A DNA stretch of 64,000 nucleotides, from assembly GCA_025558095.1 (NCBI GenBank), contig JAIVFI010000034.1, positions 186,001-250,000 on the forward strand, given 5' to 3'. The notes beneath the pieces were generated by a model. The model was not told where the DNA came from, made no database searches, and saw only the letters and a program-made list of their open reading frames with translations. The stretch comes from Hyaloraphidium curvatum (taxonomy: Eukaryota; Monoblepharomycota; Hyaloraphidiomycetes; Hyaloraphidiales; Hyaloraphidiaceae). Of the stretch, positions 11,644-22,300 are shown in pieces. Positions within the stretch are counted from its first letter, which is position 1. Every line of letters begins with the position of its first letter. A program made the position numbers and the translations under genes.

Positions 11644-12918
11644 TCATGGCGGCTTTTGCGGATCCTCCCCTGCCGATCGCGGCGGCGGCACCCTGCACCG
11701 CTCCCCCGGCATCCATCCGTCCCGCACCATGGCTTTGCCCGGGTCCACGCACCGCGTTTTGTTCCTGTACCTCACCGCGTCCATGTAGTGGTTGACCCGC
11801 AGCTCCCCCGCCGCGGCGCGCACCTCAAGCTTCTCCCTCCCTAGGGACGCGCGCACGGCGTACAGATGGTGCATGTCCGGCGCCGCCGCGGTCCAGGTCC
11901 TGAAGAAAAGCTTCGAAGCGCGCTGGCACATGTCGGGGAAGCGGTGCTCCGCCAGCCCCGGCCCGTCCGCGGGCCCGCCGGGGTGGGTGAAGAAGGCGCG
12001 GTCCAGAATCACCGCATCCGGCACCGGATCCGCTTCCAGGAGTCGCTGAAGCGGTAAGGCGCCGCGGCACACGACGAACTCGTCCGGGTCCACGTTGACC
12101 GCCCACTCGGCGGACCACCTCGCCAGCGCGGTGCAGTGGTGCAGCGCGGCGGTCTGCTCGAGCAGCCCGCGAGGCGCGGGGGAGGGCATCCCTCTCCAGC
12201 GGGGGAAGTAGCGCACCTCCCGGCCGGCGGCGCCGAGGGCGGCGGCCGTGGGGGCAAACGAGCCGTCGAGGTCGTACAGGACGGCGGAGTCGACGGCGCC
12301 GTTGGAGAAGTGGTGCTCGAACCAGAGGCGGACGGCGTCGGGGCGGTTCTGTTCGAGAAAGGAGCGGTTCCAGAAGGGCTGCGTGCACAGCGTGACCCGG
12401 CCCGCGCCGGCCGAAGGGTCGAAAGGCACGACCTCGAGCTCGAAGGCGGCGTCCAGGGCGCCTTCGAGCTGCACTTTCAGCGTCCGCCCGACCAGCGCCT
12501 TCAGCCGTTCCACCCCGGCGGCTGTCACCGGGCACAGAACCCGCGCAAGGTCGCGCTCCTGCGGCGGGAGCGCGACCGCGGTCCCGGCTTCCACGACTCC
12601 GCCGGGTCCCAGAACAAAACGCGGCGCGCCTTCCAGCGGGTCCGAGACGAGGATCTTGTGGTCGCTGCGACGCGTCGGGGAGGCGGCGATGAAAAGCGCG
12701 AGCTCCAGGAAAGCGGTGCCGTTCGGGGCCGCGTCCAGCGACGCGGCGACGAGCGTCCAGGTGGCGCCGTGCACGGGCTCGAACCCCCGCGTGCGCACCG
12801 CAACGGGGCCCGCATGACGCGGCGGCCACGGTGGCCGCATGAAGATAGCGAGGGCGAGTAGGAGGACGAGGAGTCCTGCGAGCACCCCGCGCCGCCCGCA
12901 CAGCTGCGCGGGGCCCAT
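11644..12918 (-). CDS. GT92-family (DUF23) glycosyltransferase, type II membrane
   Basis: A 424-residue intronless Golgi-type glycosyltransferase. I choose the ATG at 12918 because a short N-terminal stretch then leads into a single signal-anchor helix (GVLAGLLVLLLALAIFM). The longer open frame continues upstream across the neighbouring promoter without conserved content. The catalytic region has the GT92 hallmark NVDPDEFVV (metal/nucleotide-sugar DxD-like site) after ARWSAEWA, preceded by LHHCTAL, and later HYMDAVRYRNK. Family members add beta-galactose in animals; donor and acceptor here are unknown. It lies 192 bp head-to-head from an SDR gene and near a GT4 gene and several glycoprotein genes. 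Confidence 0.75.
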   Translation of the reverse strand: MGPAQLCGRRGVLAGLLVLLLALAIFMRPPWPPRHAGPVAVRTRGFEPVHGATWTLVAASLDAAPNGTAFLELALFIAASPTRRSDHKILVSDPLEGAPRFVLGPGGVVEAGTAVALPPQERDLARVLCPVTAAGVERLKALVGRTLKVQLEGALDAAFELEVVPFDPSAGAGRVTLCTQPFWNRSFLEQNRPDAVRLWFEHHFSNGAVDSAVLYDLDGSFAPTAAALGAAGREVRYFPRWRGMPSPAPRGLLEQTAALHHCTALARWSAEWAVNVDPDEFVVCRGALPLQRLLEADPVPDAVILDRAFFTHPGGPADGPGLAEHRFPDMCQRASKLFFRTWTAAAPDMHHLYAVRASLGREKLEVRAAAGELRVNHYMDAVRYRNKTRCVDPGKAMVRDGWMPGERCRVPPPRSAGEDPQKPP

Positions 12919-13110
12919 AAGGGTCCAAAAGGCCCTCCTTAAGCGTCTTTTAAGGGCGACCGGAGTTTTGGGACGCCGCGGGCGCCATGCGCTCGCAGTT
13001 CTGCCGCCCGCCGCATTGTTTACTCGCCCGGTTTGGCTGGAGGCAAGGGATCGTCTCCCCCGTCTCCCGCCGGTCGACTCGGCGCACCCCCCGAAAAGCA
13101 GCCCGCCGCA

Positions 13111-14160
13111 ATGTCCGGCCTCAGGCTCGCCCACCGCCCCGTCGCCTTCGTCACCGGCGCCGCCGCCCCCAAGGGCATGGGCCGCGCCTCGGCGCTGCTG
13201 CTCGCCAAGCACGGCGCGCGGGTGGTCGTGAGCGACCTGCCTTCGAAGGAAGCCCAGGGGAAGGAGGTCGCCGAGGCGATCGGAAAGGGGGGAGGCGAGG
13301 CGATCTGGGTGCCGCTGGACGTTTCGGACGAGGAGGGGTGGCGGGCCGCGGTCGATTCCGCGGAGAAGCAGCTTGGCCCGCTGAGCGTGCTCGTGAACAA
13401 CGCCGGAATTGGGTTCCCCGGTTGGTAACTTCGTTGTGCCGAATCCGGACGCCGCGTGCTTGATCTCAGATGGATGGCCTCGCGCCAGAGATCGACGGCC
13501 CCCCGCAGACGCTCGCGGACCACCCCACGGCGGCCTGGCGTCGCGTGCTCGGCGTCAACCTGGACGGCGTCTACTTTGGCCTGAAGCACGGCGCGAAATC
13601 GATGCTCAAGAGGGCGGACAAGTCGCACCAGGGGTCCATCATCAACTTCTCGTCGGTCGCCGGCTTGTCCGGGACCGGGGTTCCCTACGGGATGCTCGGA
13701 TACACGGTTCGGCGTGCAGTTCCCCGGGGACTCAATGTGGAGCTCACCCATCCTGCCCACCGCCCCCAACCAGGTCTCGAAATGGGGCGTCCGCGGCCTG
13801 ACCAAGCAAGCCGCCGCTCACTTTGCCCCCCTCGGCATCAAAGTAAACGGAATTCACCCTGGGCCCATCGCAACCAACATCTTTGACGAGATGATAGAGA
13901 AGCAGCCCGGTCTCGGTGAGGCGCTCGCCCAGACCGGGGGGAGCACGGTGCCCGCGGGGCGGTGGGGGAGGCCGGAAGACGTGGCGAACGCGGTGCTGTT
14001 CCTGGCGGGGGACGAATCGTCATACATGTACGGAGGTGGGTTTGCTTCTTTGTCGGATTGTGCTTGGGGAGCGCTGACGCGGTCGGTGCGCGGCGCAGCC
14101 GAGCTCGTGGTGGACGGGGGGTTCATGACCGCGAACGGACTCCACACCGTGGGAGTGTGA
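13111..14160 (+). CDS. Short-chain dehydrogenase/reductase (classical SDR)
   Basis: A 283-residue NAD(P)-dependent oxidoreductase. It shows the Rossmann glycine motif TGAAAPKGMG, LVNNAG, the catalytic serine in FSSVAG, and the YTVSK tyrosine/lysine pair, which is formed across an intron. The post-active-site segment is VNGIHPGPIATNIF and the C-terminal strand is ELVVDGGF. Introns 13421-13488, 13707-13773 and 14036-14098 close in frame. For the first intron I chose the acceptor at 13488, giving GFPEIDGP, over an AG at 13469 because only that one keeps phase. No targeting signal is seen. Substrate unknown. Confidence 0.87.
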
Positions 14161-14230
14161 TCGGAGGAATGTCCACGTCTTCAGATGCACAATGGAGTGT
14201 CTATGCCGCCTCCGCGGGAGCATCAGGATC

Positions 14231-14236
14231 AATAAA
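14231..14236 (+). terminator. Candidate poly(A) signal AATAAA
   Basis: An exact AATAAA lies about 70 bases after the stop of the SDR gene and before the GT4 gene on the same strand, a plausible position for 3' processing. AT-rich hexamers are rare in this GC-rich window, which makes chance somewhat less likely. This is a position argument only. Confidence 0.35.
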
Positions 14237-14310
14237 CGGGGCCATAGTGACTTGCGTGCATGCAACTGGGGACGCAAGGGATTCACCATGCTCAACTCTG
14301 TCCCTCAAAA

Positions 14311-16014
14311 ATGCGTTGGCGGCGGATCGACTGGCGGTTCGCCTTTGCCTTGGGCGGACTCTTGGGACTATTTCTGCGGCCGAGCTGGCCCATCTGCGCG
14401 GTCGTGAGCCCCGGTGGCGCCGCATCGCCGCCCGACGGGCCGGCAGTGCCCTCAAACGCCAGCGCCAATGCCACGGCGCGACATGGCACGGAACGCGACC
14501 TGACCGCGCAGCAGCCTGAACTGCCGGCCCAACTTCCGCCCGCGGCGACGGTGGCGACGGCCGCCGAGGCAAAGGCGGTCGTGGCGGACGCGGTGCGCCG
14601 CTTCGAGAAACACGGCGAAATCGTCGCCCCGCTCGCGGCCATCGAGTCGACCCTTGCGTTCGACGTCGGCCAGCAATGGAACCGCGAGCGCCTGCGCCGC
14701 CTGGCCGGCCTCCTGCGGCACGGCTGGGTCGAGCTGCCGAACCGCGGCCGGACCCCGCCGTACCTTCGCTCGCGCAACGCGCTCTACTGCCTGCTCATGT
14801 CGATGCCCTGGCGGTCCGACGGCTACTCCACGCGGTCGCAACACGTCGCGGCCGGTCTGCGCGGCCACGGCTGGAACCTGACCGCCGCCACAGCACCCGG
14901 CTTCCCTTTCAACCACGAGGGCATGATCATCAAAGCGCCCTTCGACAAGACCGCCGCCTCCTTTTCGCACGAGGTCGGCGGCGTGCCGTACATTGCGGCC
15001 GACGGACCGCACGCCGGCTCCGTGTTTGCCGACTCGCTCATGGGCGCGTACGCAAACCACTTTTACCGCGAGGCGAAGCGCATACGCTCCTCCGTCATCA
15101 TTTCGACCTCGCCGTACGTGGTAGCGCTCCCTGCCCTCGCCGCCGCCCGCAGGCTCGGCGTGCCCTTCGTCTACGAGGTGCGCTACTTTGCCGAGATCAC
15201 GCGTGGCTCCCTCGAACCCCCGTGGATGGACTCGGACGAGCGCCGGATGGCGACGGTCTTAGAGACGCAGGTCTCGAGGGGCGCGGACCTCGTCGGCACT
15301 CTGACGAAGGAGATGGTTACGGAGCTCGGCAACCGCGGCGTCGCCCGCGACAAGGTCGTCCTGGTGCCCAACGCCGCCGACGCCTCGCACTTCCGCCCCC
15401 GCCCGCGCGACCCGAAAATCCTCGCCCAGGTCGGGCTGCCCGCCGACGCCGCGGTGGTCGGCTTCGCAGGCACCGTCTCCGGGTACGAAGGCCTCGAACT
15501 CCTCGTCGAGGCCGTCGCGCAGCTCGCAAAGGACGGCGTGCCTCTGTACCTCCTCGTCGTCGGCGACGGCCTGGTGCTCCACACCGTCCGCGCGCGCGCT
15601 GAAGCGCTGGGCATATCGGGGCGGTGCCGCTTCCCCGGCCGCGTGCCGCACGACGCCGTGCCGGACTACCTGGCCGCCATGGACGTCGTCGCCGTCGTGC
15701 GGCCGTCGATCCCCGTCACGGAGCTCGTATCGGCGGTCAAGCCGCTCGAGGCCATGGCCATGGGCCGCGCGATGCTGCTTTCGGATGTCGCCCCGCACAA
15801 GACGATGGCGGAGGGGGGGAGGGCCGCGCTGTTCCGCAAGGGGGAGGTCGGGGACCTCGCGAAGGTGCTGGGGAGGCTTTTGGGGGACAAGGAAGAGAGG
15901 GAGAGGATGGGGAGGAAGGCGAGGGAGTGGGTGGAGAGGGAGAGGAACTGGGATGCCGTGACGGGCGGGTTCTCGAGGGCGATCGAGGCGCTGCTGGAGA
16001 AGGAGGCAGCATGA
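14311..16014 (+). CDS. GT4-type glycosyltransferase, membrane-anchored
   Basis: An intronless 567-residue retaining glycosyltransferase of the GT-B fold, GT4 family. I start at the ATG at 14311, which gives a short basic N-terminus followed by a signal-anchor (WRFAFALGGLLGLFL); an in-frame ATG at 14260 is also possible. A Ser/Ala/Pro-rich stalk follows. The N-lobe includes MPWRSDGYSTRSQHVAAGL, and the C-lobe has VVLVPNAAD, GFAGTVSGYEGLELLVEAV and SAVKPLEAMAMG, the sugar-nucleotide binding site resembling SPLKLFEYMAMG of bacterial GT4 enzymes. The resemblance of the catalytic part to bacterial capsule-type GT4s, and the lack of introns among intron-rich neighbours, would fit horizontal acquisition, but this is inference. 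Confidence 0.83.
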   Translation: MRWRRIDWRFAFALGGLLGLFLRPSWPICAVVSPGGAASPPDGPAVPSNASANATARHGTERDLTAQQPELPAQLPPAATVATAAEAKAVVADAVRRFEKHGEIVAPLAAIESTLAFDVGQQWNRERLRRLAGLLRHGWVELPNRGRTPPYLRSRNALYCLLMSMPWRSDGYSTRSQHVAAGLRGHGWNLTAATAPGFPFNHEGMIIKAPFDKTAASFSHEVGGVPYIAADGPHAGSVFADSLMGAYANHFYREAKRIRSSVIISTSPYVVALPALAAARRLGVPFVYEVRYFAEITRGSLEPPWMDSDERRMATVLETQVSRGADLVGTLTKEMVTELGNRGVARDKVVLVPNAADASHFRPRPRDPKILAQVGLPADAAVVGFAGTVSGYEGLELLVEAVAQLAKDGVPLYLLVVGDGLVLHTVRARAEALGISGRCRFPGRVPHDAVPDYLAAMDVVAVVRPSIPVTELVSAVKPLEAMAMGRAMLLSDVAPHKTMAEGGRAALFRKGEVGDLAKVLGRLLGDKEERERMGRKAREWVERERNWDAVTGGFSRAIEALLEKEAA

Positions 16015-16304
16015 TCGCCCTTCGTGCTGGTGGAATCGGGGCGCCGCATTTCGAATGGCCATGGCCGATGGCGGCCGTCCCTCGGGTGGCCGTGCTGGGC
16101 AAGGGGCACTGGTAGACGAGGGTAGCTCCGCATCGATCTGGAGGCGCTGGGGGCGGGCATGGTTCCAGCCGAGGAATGAAGAGACTCCGTCCGATCCGTG
16201 ACCGATCGCGCCAATACCCGAACACTTTGTCCTCCGACGCAGTACTCATTCCATTGCCAAAGCGACCCAGGCATACATCAGGAAAGCAGACTCAGACAGC
16301 AGAC

Positions 16305-19300
16305 TCATTGATCCAACAATCCATCGCCAAAGGCAGCGCCCAACCGCGACGCGTACTCCTCCCCTCCCGACGGCATCTTCTCCCACAGCGTCGGGACATC
16401 GTTCCGCCGCCTGTTGCGGCTGTTTTTGCCCCACTTGTAGCGGTGCGGCGCGGGTCCCTTGTACTCCATCACGTTGTCCAAAAAGCCCTGGACCCCCTCG
16501 GGGAGGAACTGCAGGTCCAGGACGACGTCGCTCCCGTCGACGACGTTCTGCGCCCTGTACAGTTTGGCATTGGCGAGCAGGTCGCGGACGGCCGCATCCG
16601 CCGTGGCCGCGCGGAGGCCGCGGAGGGCGGCGGCGCTCGACGCTTCGGAGCTTCCGTCGGGGCTCGGATCCAGGGCCATGCGGCTGAAGCCGAAGATCCG
16701 CTTGACGATGCCCAGGATCAGGCTCTGGAAGAGTCGGATGGCTGTTGCGGAATGTGTCAGGGATTGCACGAAGAGGCACGAAAAGCGCCGTACCAGTCCC
16801 GAGCAGGTCAAGAAGGTCCACGTCGAACTGCGTCGACCAGCGCTCGCTCCCGACCATCCCCACCAACGCGCACGAAAGCTTGCCGCCCGCGGCGTCGGCC
16901 CCACCGATCCGGAGGTCGATTCCGGCGGTCATGCTCGAGATGGTGAAGAAGTCCGTGGCGGCCGCGATCCGCGCGAGGACCTGCCCGGCCAGGGTGGCGG
17001 CGCGCTGCGCGACGGACAGGACCGAGTTGGCCGCATTGAGGGCGAATTGGGCGACGTTGTTGGCGACCGTCGCCACGGCGCAGGCGGCGCGGCAGGCCAT
17101 GTCCACCGTCGTGTCTGGGAGGCAGGATCAGGGCGAGATCTCGCCTGGCAACGAGGGGAGACTCACTGATGATCCAGTCCCAGGCCCCGCAAACGTATTC
17201 TATGATGGCCACGGCGAGAGAGCAGGCAGAAGAAGCAAGCTGGGAGGGGAACAGAAGTGAGAGGGAGAGGAAAGGCATAACGAAGCTCACGACTCACATT
17301 GGTGAGATGGCTATAGAAGAAGGATGGAAAGGCTCGTTAGCAGGATCCAGAGCGAGCCAAGTGCGCGACGGGCACTGACCAACTGAGGTCGAGCAAACCG
17401 CAGGACTTGGACTCGGGACACTTGATCTTCTGGACCCAAGCTGCCGGGCCGCCCGCATGAGTGCACGGTCGCTGGTGTTGGCTACAAGGGCCACTCACAT
17501 GTGCATCCCCACGTTCTCACTGTGGTCACGCACTTGTCTTGGTTGCACACTGAGGACCCGTGAGGACGAGATGTTCGGGTGCATCGCGAACTTCACGCAC
17601 CTGAGGTAAGCGTTCGGTCCACTTCTGCCTTCGCGTTGGTGACACTCCTCTGGGCCTGTGGAGAAGCCGGCAAGATTAGCTTGTGGCAGCGGATGTGAGG
17701 TGGGGATGACCGACATCTGCCAAGGCGTTCGCCGCCTCCTGGCACCAGCCGGAAATCGCTGCCGTCACTCTGCTGACGAACTTGGTAACTGCGACGACAG
17801 AGGGTCAGAAGGAGTGCCAACTTCAATCCAAGCGGCCGTACTTAGATCTAACCCGCTGCGGAGGCAAGCAGCGAGTCAGAATTCAGATTCGAATCAGCAC
17901 GGGGCAGCATCGGTCACGCACCCGAATCCGACGGACGCCGAGACGCCCATGCTCGCCCATCCTTGCGAAGCGAGCGAGGCCGCGATGCTGAGGTTGGCGG
18001 ACAGGCCGAAGAAGTTGGTCGAAGCTGAGACGCGGAAGTTGTTGGGGACGGCAATGTCGACGATGACCTCGGCCTGCGCACGGAGTGAGCCAATCAAAAC
18101 ACGTGGAGGTACGGACAATCCGCGGAGGACTTACTCCTATGGCACCACCAAACAGAGACAAGAATGCCGAGCCTTGAATGACGGGCCGCGCCCGCCTGAT
18201 GCCGCGGGCATCGATGTAGACGAAGGCGCCGTCATTGGGCGCGGTCCTGTTCCTCTGGAGGACAAAGATGTCGCCTCCGATCCTGCCAGACACGCATGTC
18301 AATTGCAAAGCACAGCCACCTTCGAACTGGGTCCCACGTTAGCGGCGCCAAGGCAACATCAGCGAGCACGCCGTCGTCCGGATCCCACGAAAGCTGGGCC
18401 CGGCCCCGCAGGCCCAGGAAGTTAAAGCTGCCATTGAAATAGATTCCTTTCGGGAACGAAACACCGCGGAGCGGCTCCTGCGACTGCAGCGGCGAGAAGG
18501 AGAAAGTGAGGATTCCGGGGAAGCCCGTGTCCGCGAGGACCGGGGGGAGGTCGGGCGGGCTGTCCATCAGCGCCGTGAAGATGTTCTTGAGAACCATGTT
18601 GCGCAGCCGAATCCCGAACCTGAGGGGCAAGGCAAGATCAGAACTCCAGATCGATGCGCGACCGCACAAGGCACTCTTACCAGTTCTTCTTTGAGTCGGC
18701 GGGGTCTATTCCGACGTAGCTGGCGCAGGGAAGCATGAATTTGCGATGGAGAAGCCGGCAAGCACCACGAACCCGGCCCCGGAGACGCATCGCGCGGTCC
18801 CGTTTGCCGCCCGCATTTCGCAACACTTGCACGAGCACGGTGAGTCCTTGACGTTGTCCGTGTACTGCCGCGTGGGGTCGGCCGCGCAGATCTTCCTAAG
18901 CGTCGATCCTGGCCCGCCGTTCAGGTTGTCCGAGTTTGGATTGCCAAGCTCGGCCAACTCGCTCGTCGTGTACGTGGCGCACCGGAAGATGCGCGGCGGG
19001 GGAAGGTTGTTTCCATAGCAAGGCTGGAGACCCAGCATGATCTGCAGAGCATAAATGTCAGCCTCCTTTCGAGGTGATTGAGCGTGAGCACCCGCCTCGC
19101 CGCCGACCAGGATGGAAGGCATCGGTAGACCAGCCACTGGAGATGTGGCGCTGACCCCGAGACCGATCACGAGGTTGCCGACCGCGAGCCGAGGATTGCC
19201 GAAGGCATTTGTCCACATCCCAATCTGTTCCGAGTCCGTTAAGTCGGAGGCGGCCAGGGTCGGGAAATCCTCATACCATGTAGCCCTTGAACTCGACCTT

Positions 19301-22300
19301 GGGAGGAACAAAGATCGCGGCGACTTCGACCTGCCGGCAGATTGCGGATCAGCCGATCGGACCCTGCGCACGCTGCGGAGCAGCGTACCCCGAACGTGAG
19401 CGTGGTCCCGTTGTTGACCACGACCGCCATCTCCCCAAAGACCACGAACTTGGGCGTCTTGCTGATCACCATCTCCAGCCCGGCCTTGTTCAGGGTGAGC
19501 TTGTCGTTGATCTTGAGGTTCACGAGCGCGGCTCCGACGGCGAATTCCTCCTCGCGCACCGAGACATAGACCCGGAGGCGCGCGGAGCCGATGAAGCCCT
19601 TGAAGGTGATGCAGACGGTGTCGTTCTTGCAGTCGGCGGGGAACCCGAAGTCGGCAGCCAGGGTCAGTCTGCGGGGTCCGCCGTCGTCAGCAAGATGCGA
19701 TCCAAAAAGGCCGAAGGCCTCACCCTTTGGGAATCGAAGGCTCATTGGCGAGCTCGGGAGCCTGCCAGCGCCAGTCGGGGTTCTCGACGAGGTCCAGCTC
19801 CGTCTGGGACAGCAGCCCGTAGATCGTGGTCCCGGCGTTGCTCGGCGCCACCGGCATGGACTTGAAGTCCATGCTGCCGCCTCCCGTGGCCGACAGCAGC
19901 TGGTTGAACGAGTTGACGTCCCCGGTCCGGATGATGATGACGCCCGCCGCGATCCGCTTCTCCTCGAGCTTTCCCACTTGTACTTCCATATAGGCCGACG
20001 GCATGAATGACGGGGACCCCTTGGCAGTCGCCTGGTAGTCGCCGCCCTCGTACACGGCCTGCAGGGCAAAATCGTTGATGTAAAAGTCGTTGAGCGCGTC
20101 GGTGACAAAGTCCAGGGCGGCGGGCATGATCGGGGCCGACAACTTGGCCAGGACGGGGCCGATGGGGAGCGCCTCGCTCTCGATCCTGAGGATGAACTTG
20201 AGCGCGCGGGGGTCGAGGTCGGAAACCAGCAGGCGCTTGTCGGGATCGTACGGGACGAGCGCGTCGGGCTCGTGCTCGGGCGGCTCGAGCCACCGCTTGC
20301 GGCGCGGGCGCCGCCACGGCATCGTTGGCTCGACCAGACCCATCGGCTCCTGCCGGGGCGATCTGTCAAGCACGGTCCCCGCAATCGACGCGGAGCACCC
20401 ACGGCTCTCTTCAAGGTCTGCGCCCCGCCGAGCGGCCCGATCCGCTGCGTGTCGCTGGTCCAGACCACCTGCCGGCGCCCGATCTTCCCCTCGTACGCCC
20501 GTGCCGTGTTGTTGCCCGCCGGCTGCGTCGAGTTGGTCCCCGGGGTCGTCGTGTTTGTCGGCGTCGTCGAGTTGGTGCTCGTCCCGTTGGCGCCTTCGCC
20601 TCCGCCGCCCCCGCCGACGGGAACCTCGAGCCCGGCCGTTACGGTGATGGTCTGGTTGGCCACGTACCAGGACCCGATGATATTGAAGGCGAAGAAGCCC
20701 TGCTTGTCGACGACGTCGTAGTTGTACGAGCCCTGGAAAAGGACCTCCTTGAGCTTGGTGAAGTTGCCGTCGAGCGTGACTTCGCCTCCGCCGGCGAGCA
20801 GCGCGGTGCTGCAGGTCGGGGACCGTCAGAGACGGACGACAGCAGACGCAGATCCGGGACCCACATCATGATCGAATGCTCGCACGGCTTGACGGCGTTG
20901 GGCGCGCACGCCGTCCCCGAAATCGTCGTGATGGTCCCGAACTCGGCCGAATCGTCCAGCTCCGGATCCGGCACGGCGATGTCGAACCCCATCCCCCGCA
21001 CCAGCGCGGGCAGGCTCCACCCCAGCGGGGTCACGTCGACCTCGATCGAGAGGGACTGCCGCGTGAGCACGATCTCCACCGAGGGGGCCTCGTCGGCGTT
21101 GGGGAAGGTCGGGGTGAGCAGGCTCGCGCTGCCCGTGGCCGAGTACGGGCCCGGGGACAGGGTGATCAGGGAGTCGTAGTCGAACTCGATCTCCACCTCG
21201 GTGATGTTGAGCACCGCCCCGCCCAGGACGATGTCGTCCACGGACGCGACGAAGGAGCCGAAGGTCGCGGTGCCGTTGGCCCCCACGGCGGCCCGCATCG
21301 AGGTCAGCGTGAGCCGGGTGAGCCCGCCGGCGCAGTAGGTGCACAGGGCGGTGTCGAACCGCAGGCGCAGCTTGGTGAAGACGCCGTCGGCGGCCAGGGC
21401 GGTGTCGTTGGCGTCGAAGCACAGCATCGAGGGGGCAATGGCCACGGCGACGAGGGGCATGCCGTCCCCCGAGGAGCCGAACAGCGCGTTGGGGCTGCCC
21501 GCGACGATCGCCGAAAAGAGGGCGTACTGTGCGTCGGTCATCTGGTCCTGCGCGTCCGCGGGCGAGGTGACGTTGAAGATCTGGTCGGTGAAGCAGCGCT
21601 GGCACAGGTACGGGTAGTCGGTGCACTTGACCGCCGCCGTGGCGGTGGTGAGGGTCGAGGTTGTCGCCGTCCAGGTTGTGCTCGTGAAGCTGGTCGTCGA
21701 GCTCCGCGTGCGCGAGCTCGAGCTGCGCGTGAAGGACGTGGTACGGGTGTTGGTGGCGGACGTGGTACGGGTCTTGGTGCGCGTGCTGGACGTTGCCGAC
21801 AAGGAGCTGGAGGTCTGCCGATCACGCGCGGGCGCTCAGCTTGAGGCGATCGCCCGGGCCCGCGCGCAGCACCCACCCTCGTCTGTGTCCGCGACGTAGT
21901 CAGCGAGCTGGTGCTGGGCGTCCTGGACGTCGTAGCCGTCAGCGAGCTGGTGGTGGCCGTGTTTGAAGTCGTCGCGGTCCGGGAGCTGGTGCTTGGCGTG
22001 AACGACGTCGATGTTGCAGTTAGCGAGCTGCTCGTTGCCGTCAAGGATGACGATGTCAGAGTCAGAGAGCTGGTGGTTGCCGTCAACGAAGAAGTCGTAG
22101 CAGTCAAGGAACTGCTGGTTTCCGTAAAGGATGATGTCGTCGCAGTCAGCGAGCTGCTGGTTTCCGACAGAGACGTCGATGTCTCGGTCAACGAGCTGCT
22201 TGTCGCAGTCAAGGACGACGAAGTCGCGGTCTCCGAGCTGCTAGTCTGCGTCGCCGAAGACGACGTGAAGCTCGTGGTGCTGCTCGAGAGCGTCACGGAC

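Noticed and set aside
12136-12861. Long plus-strand open frame overlapping the GT92 gene
   Set aside because: Complementary shadow of a strongly supported GT92 coding sequence with a DPDEF motif.
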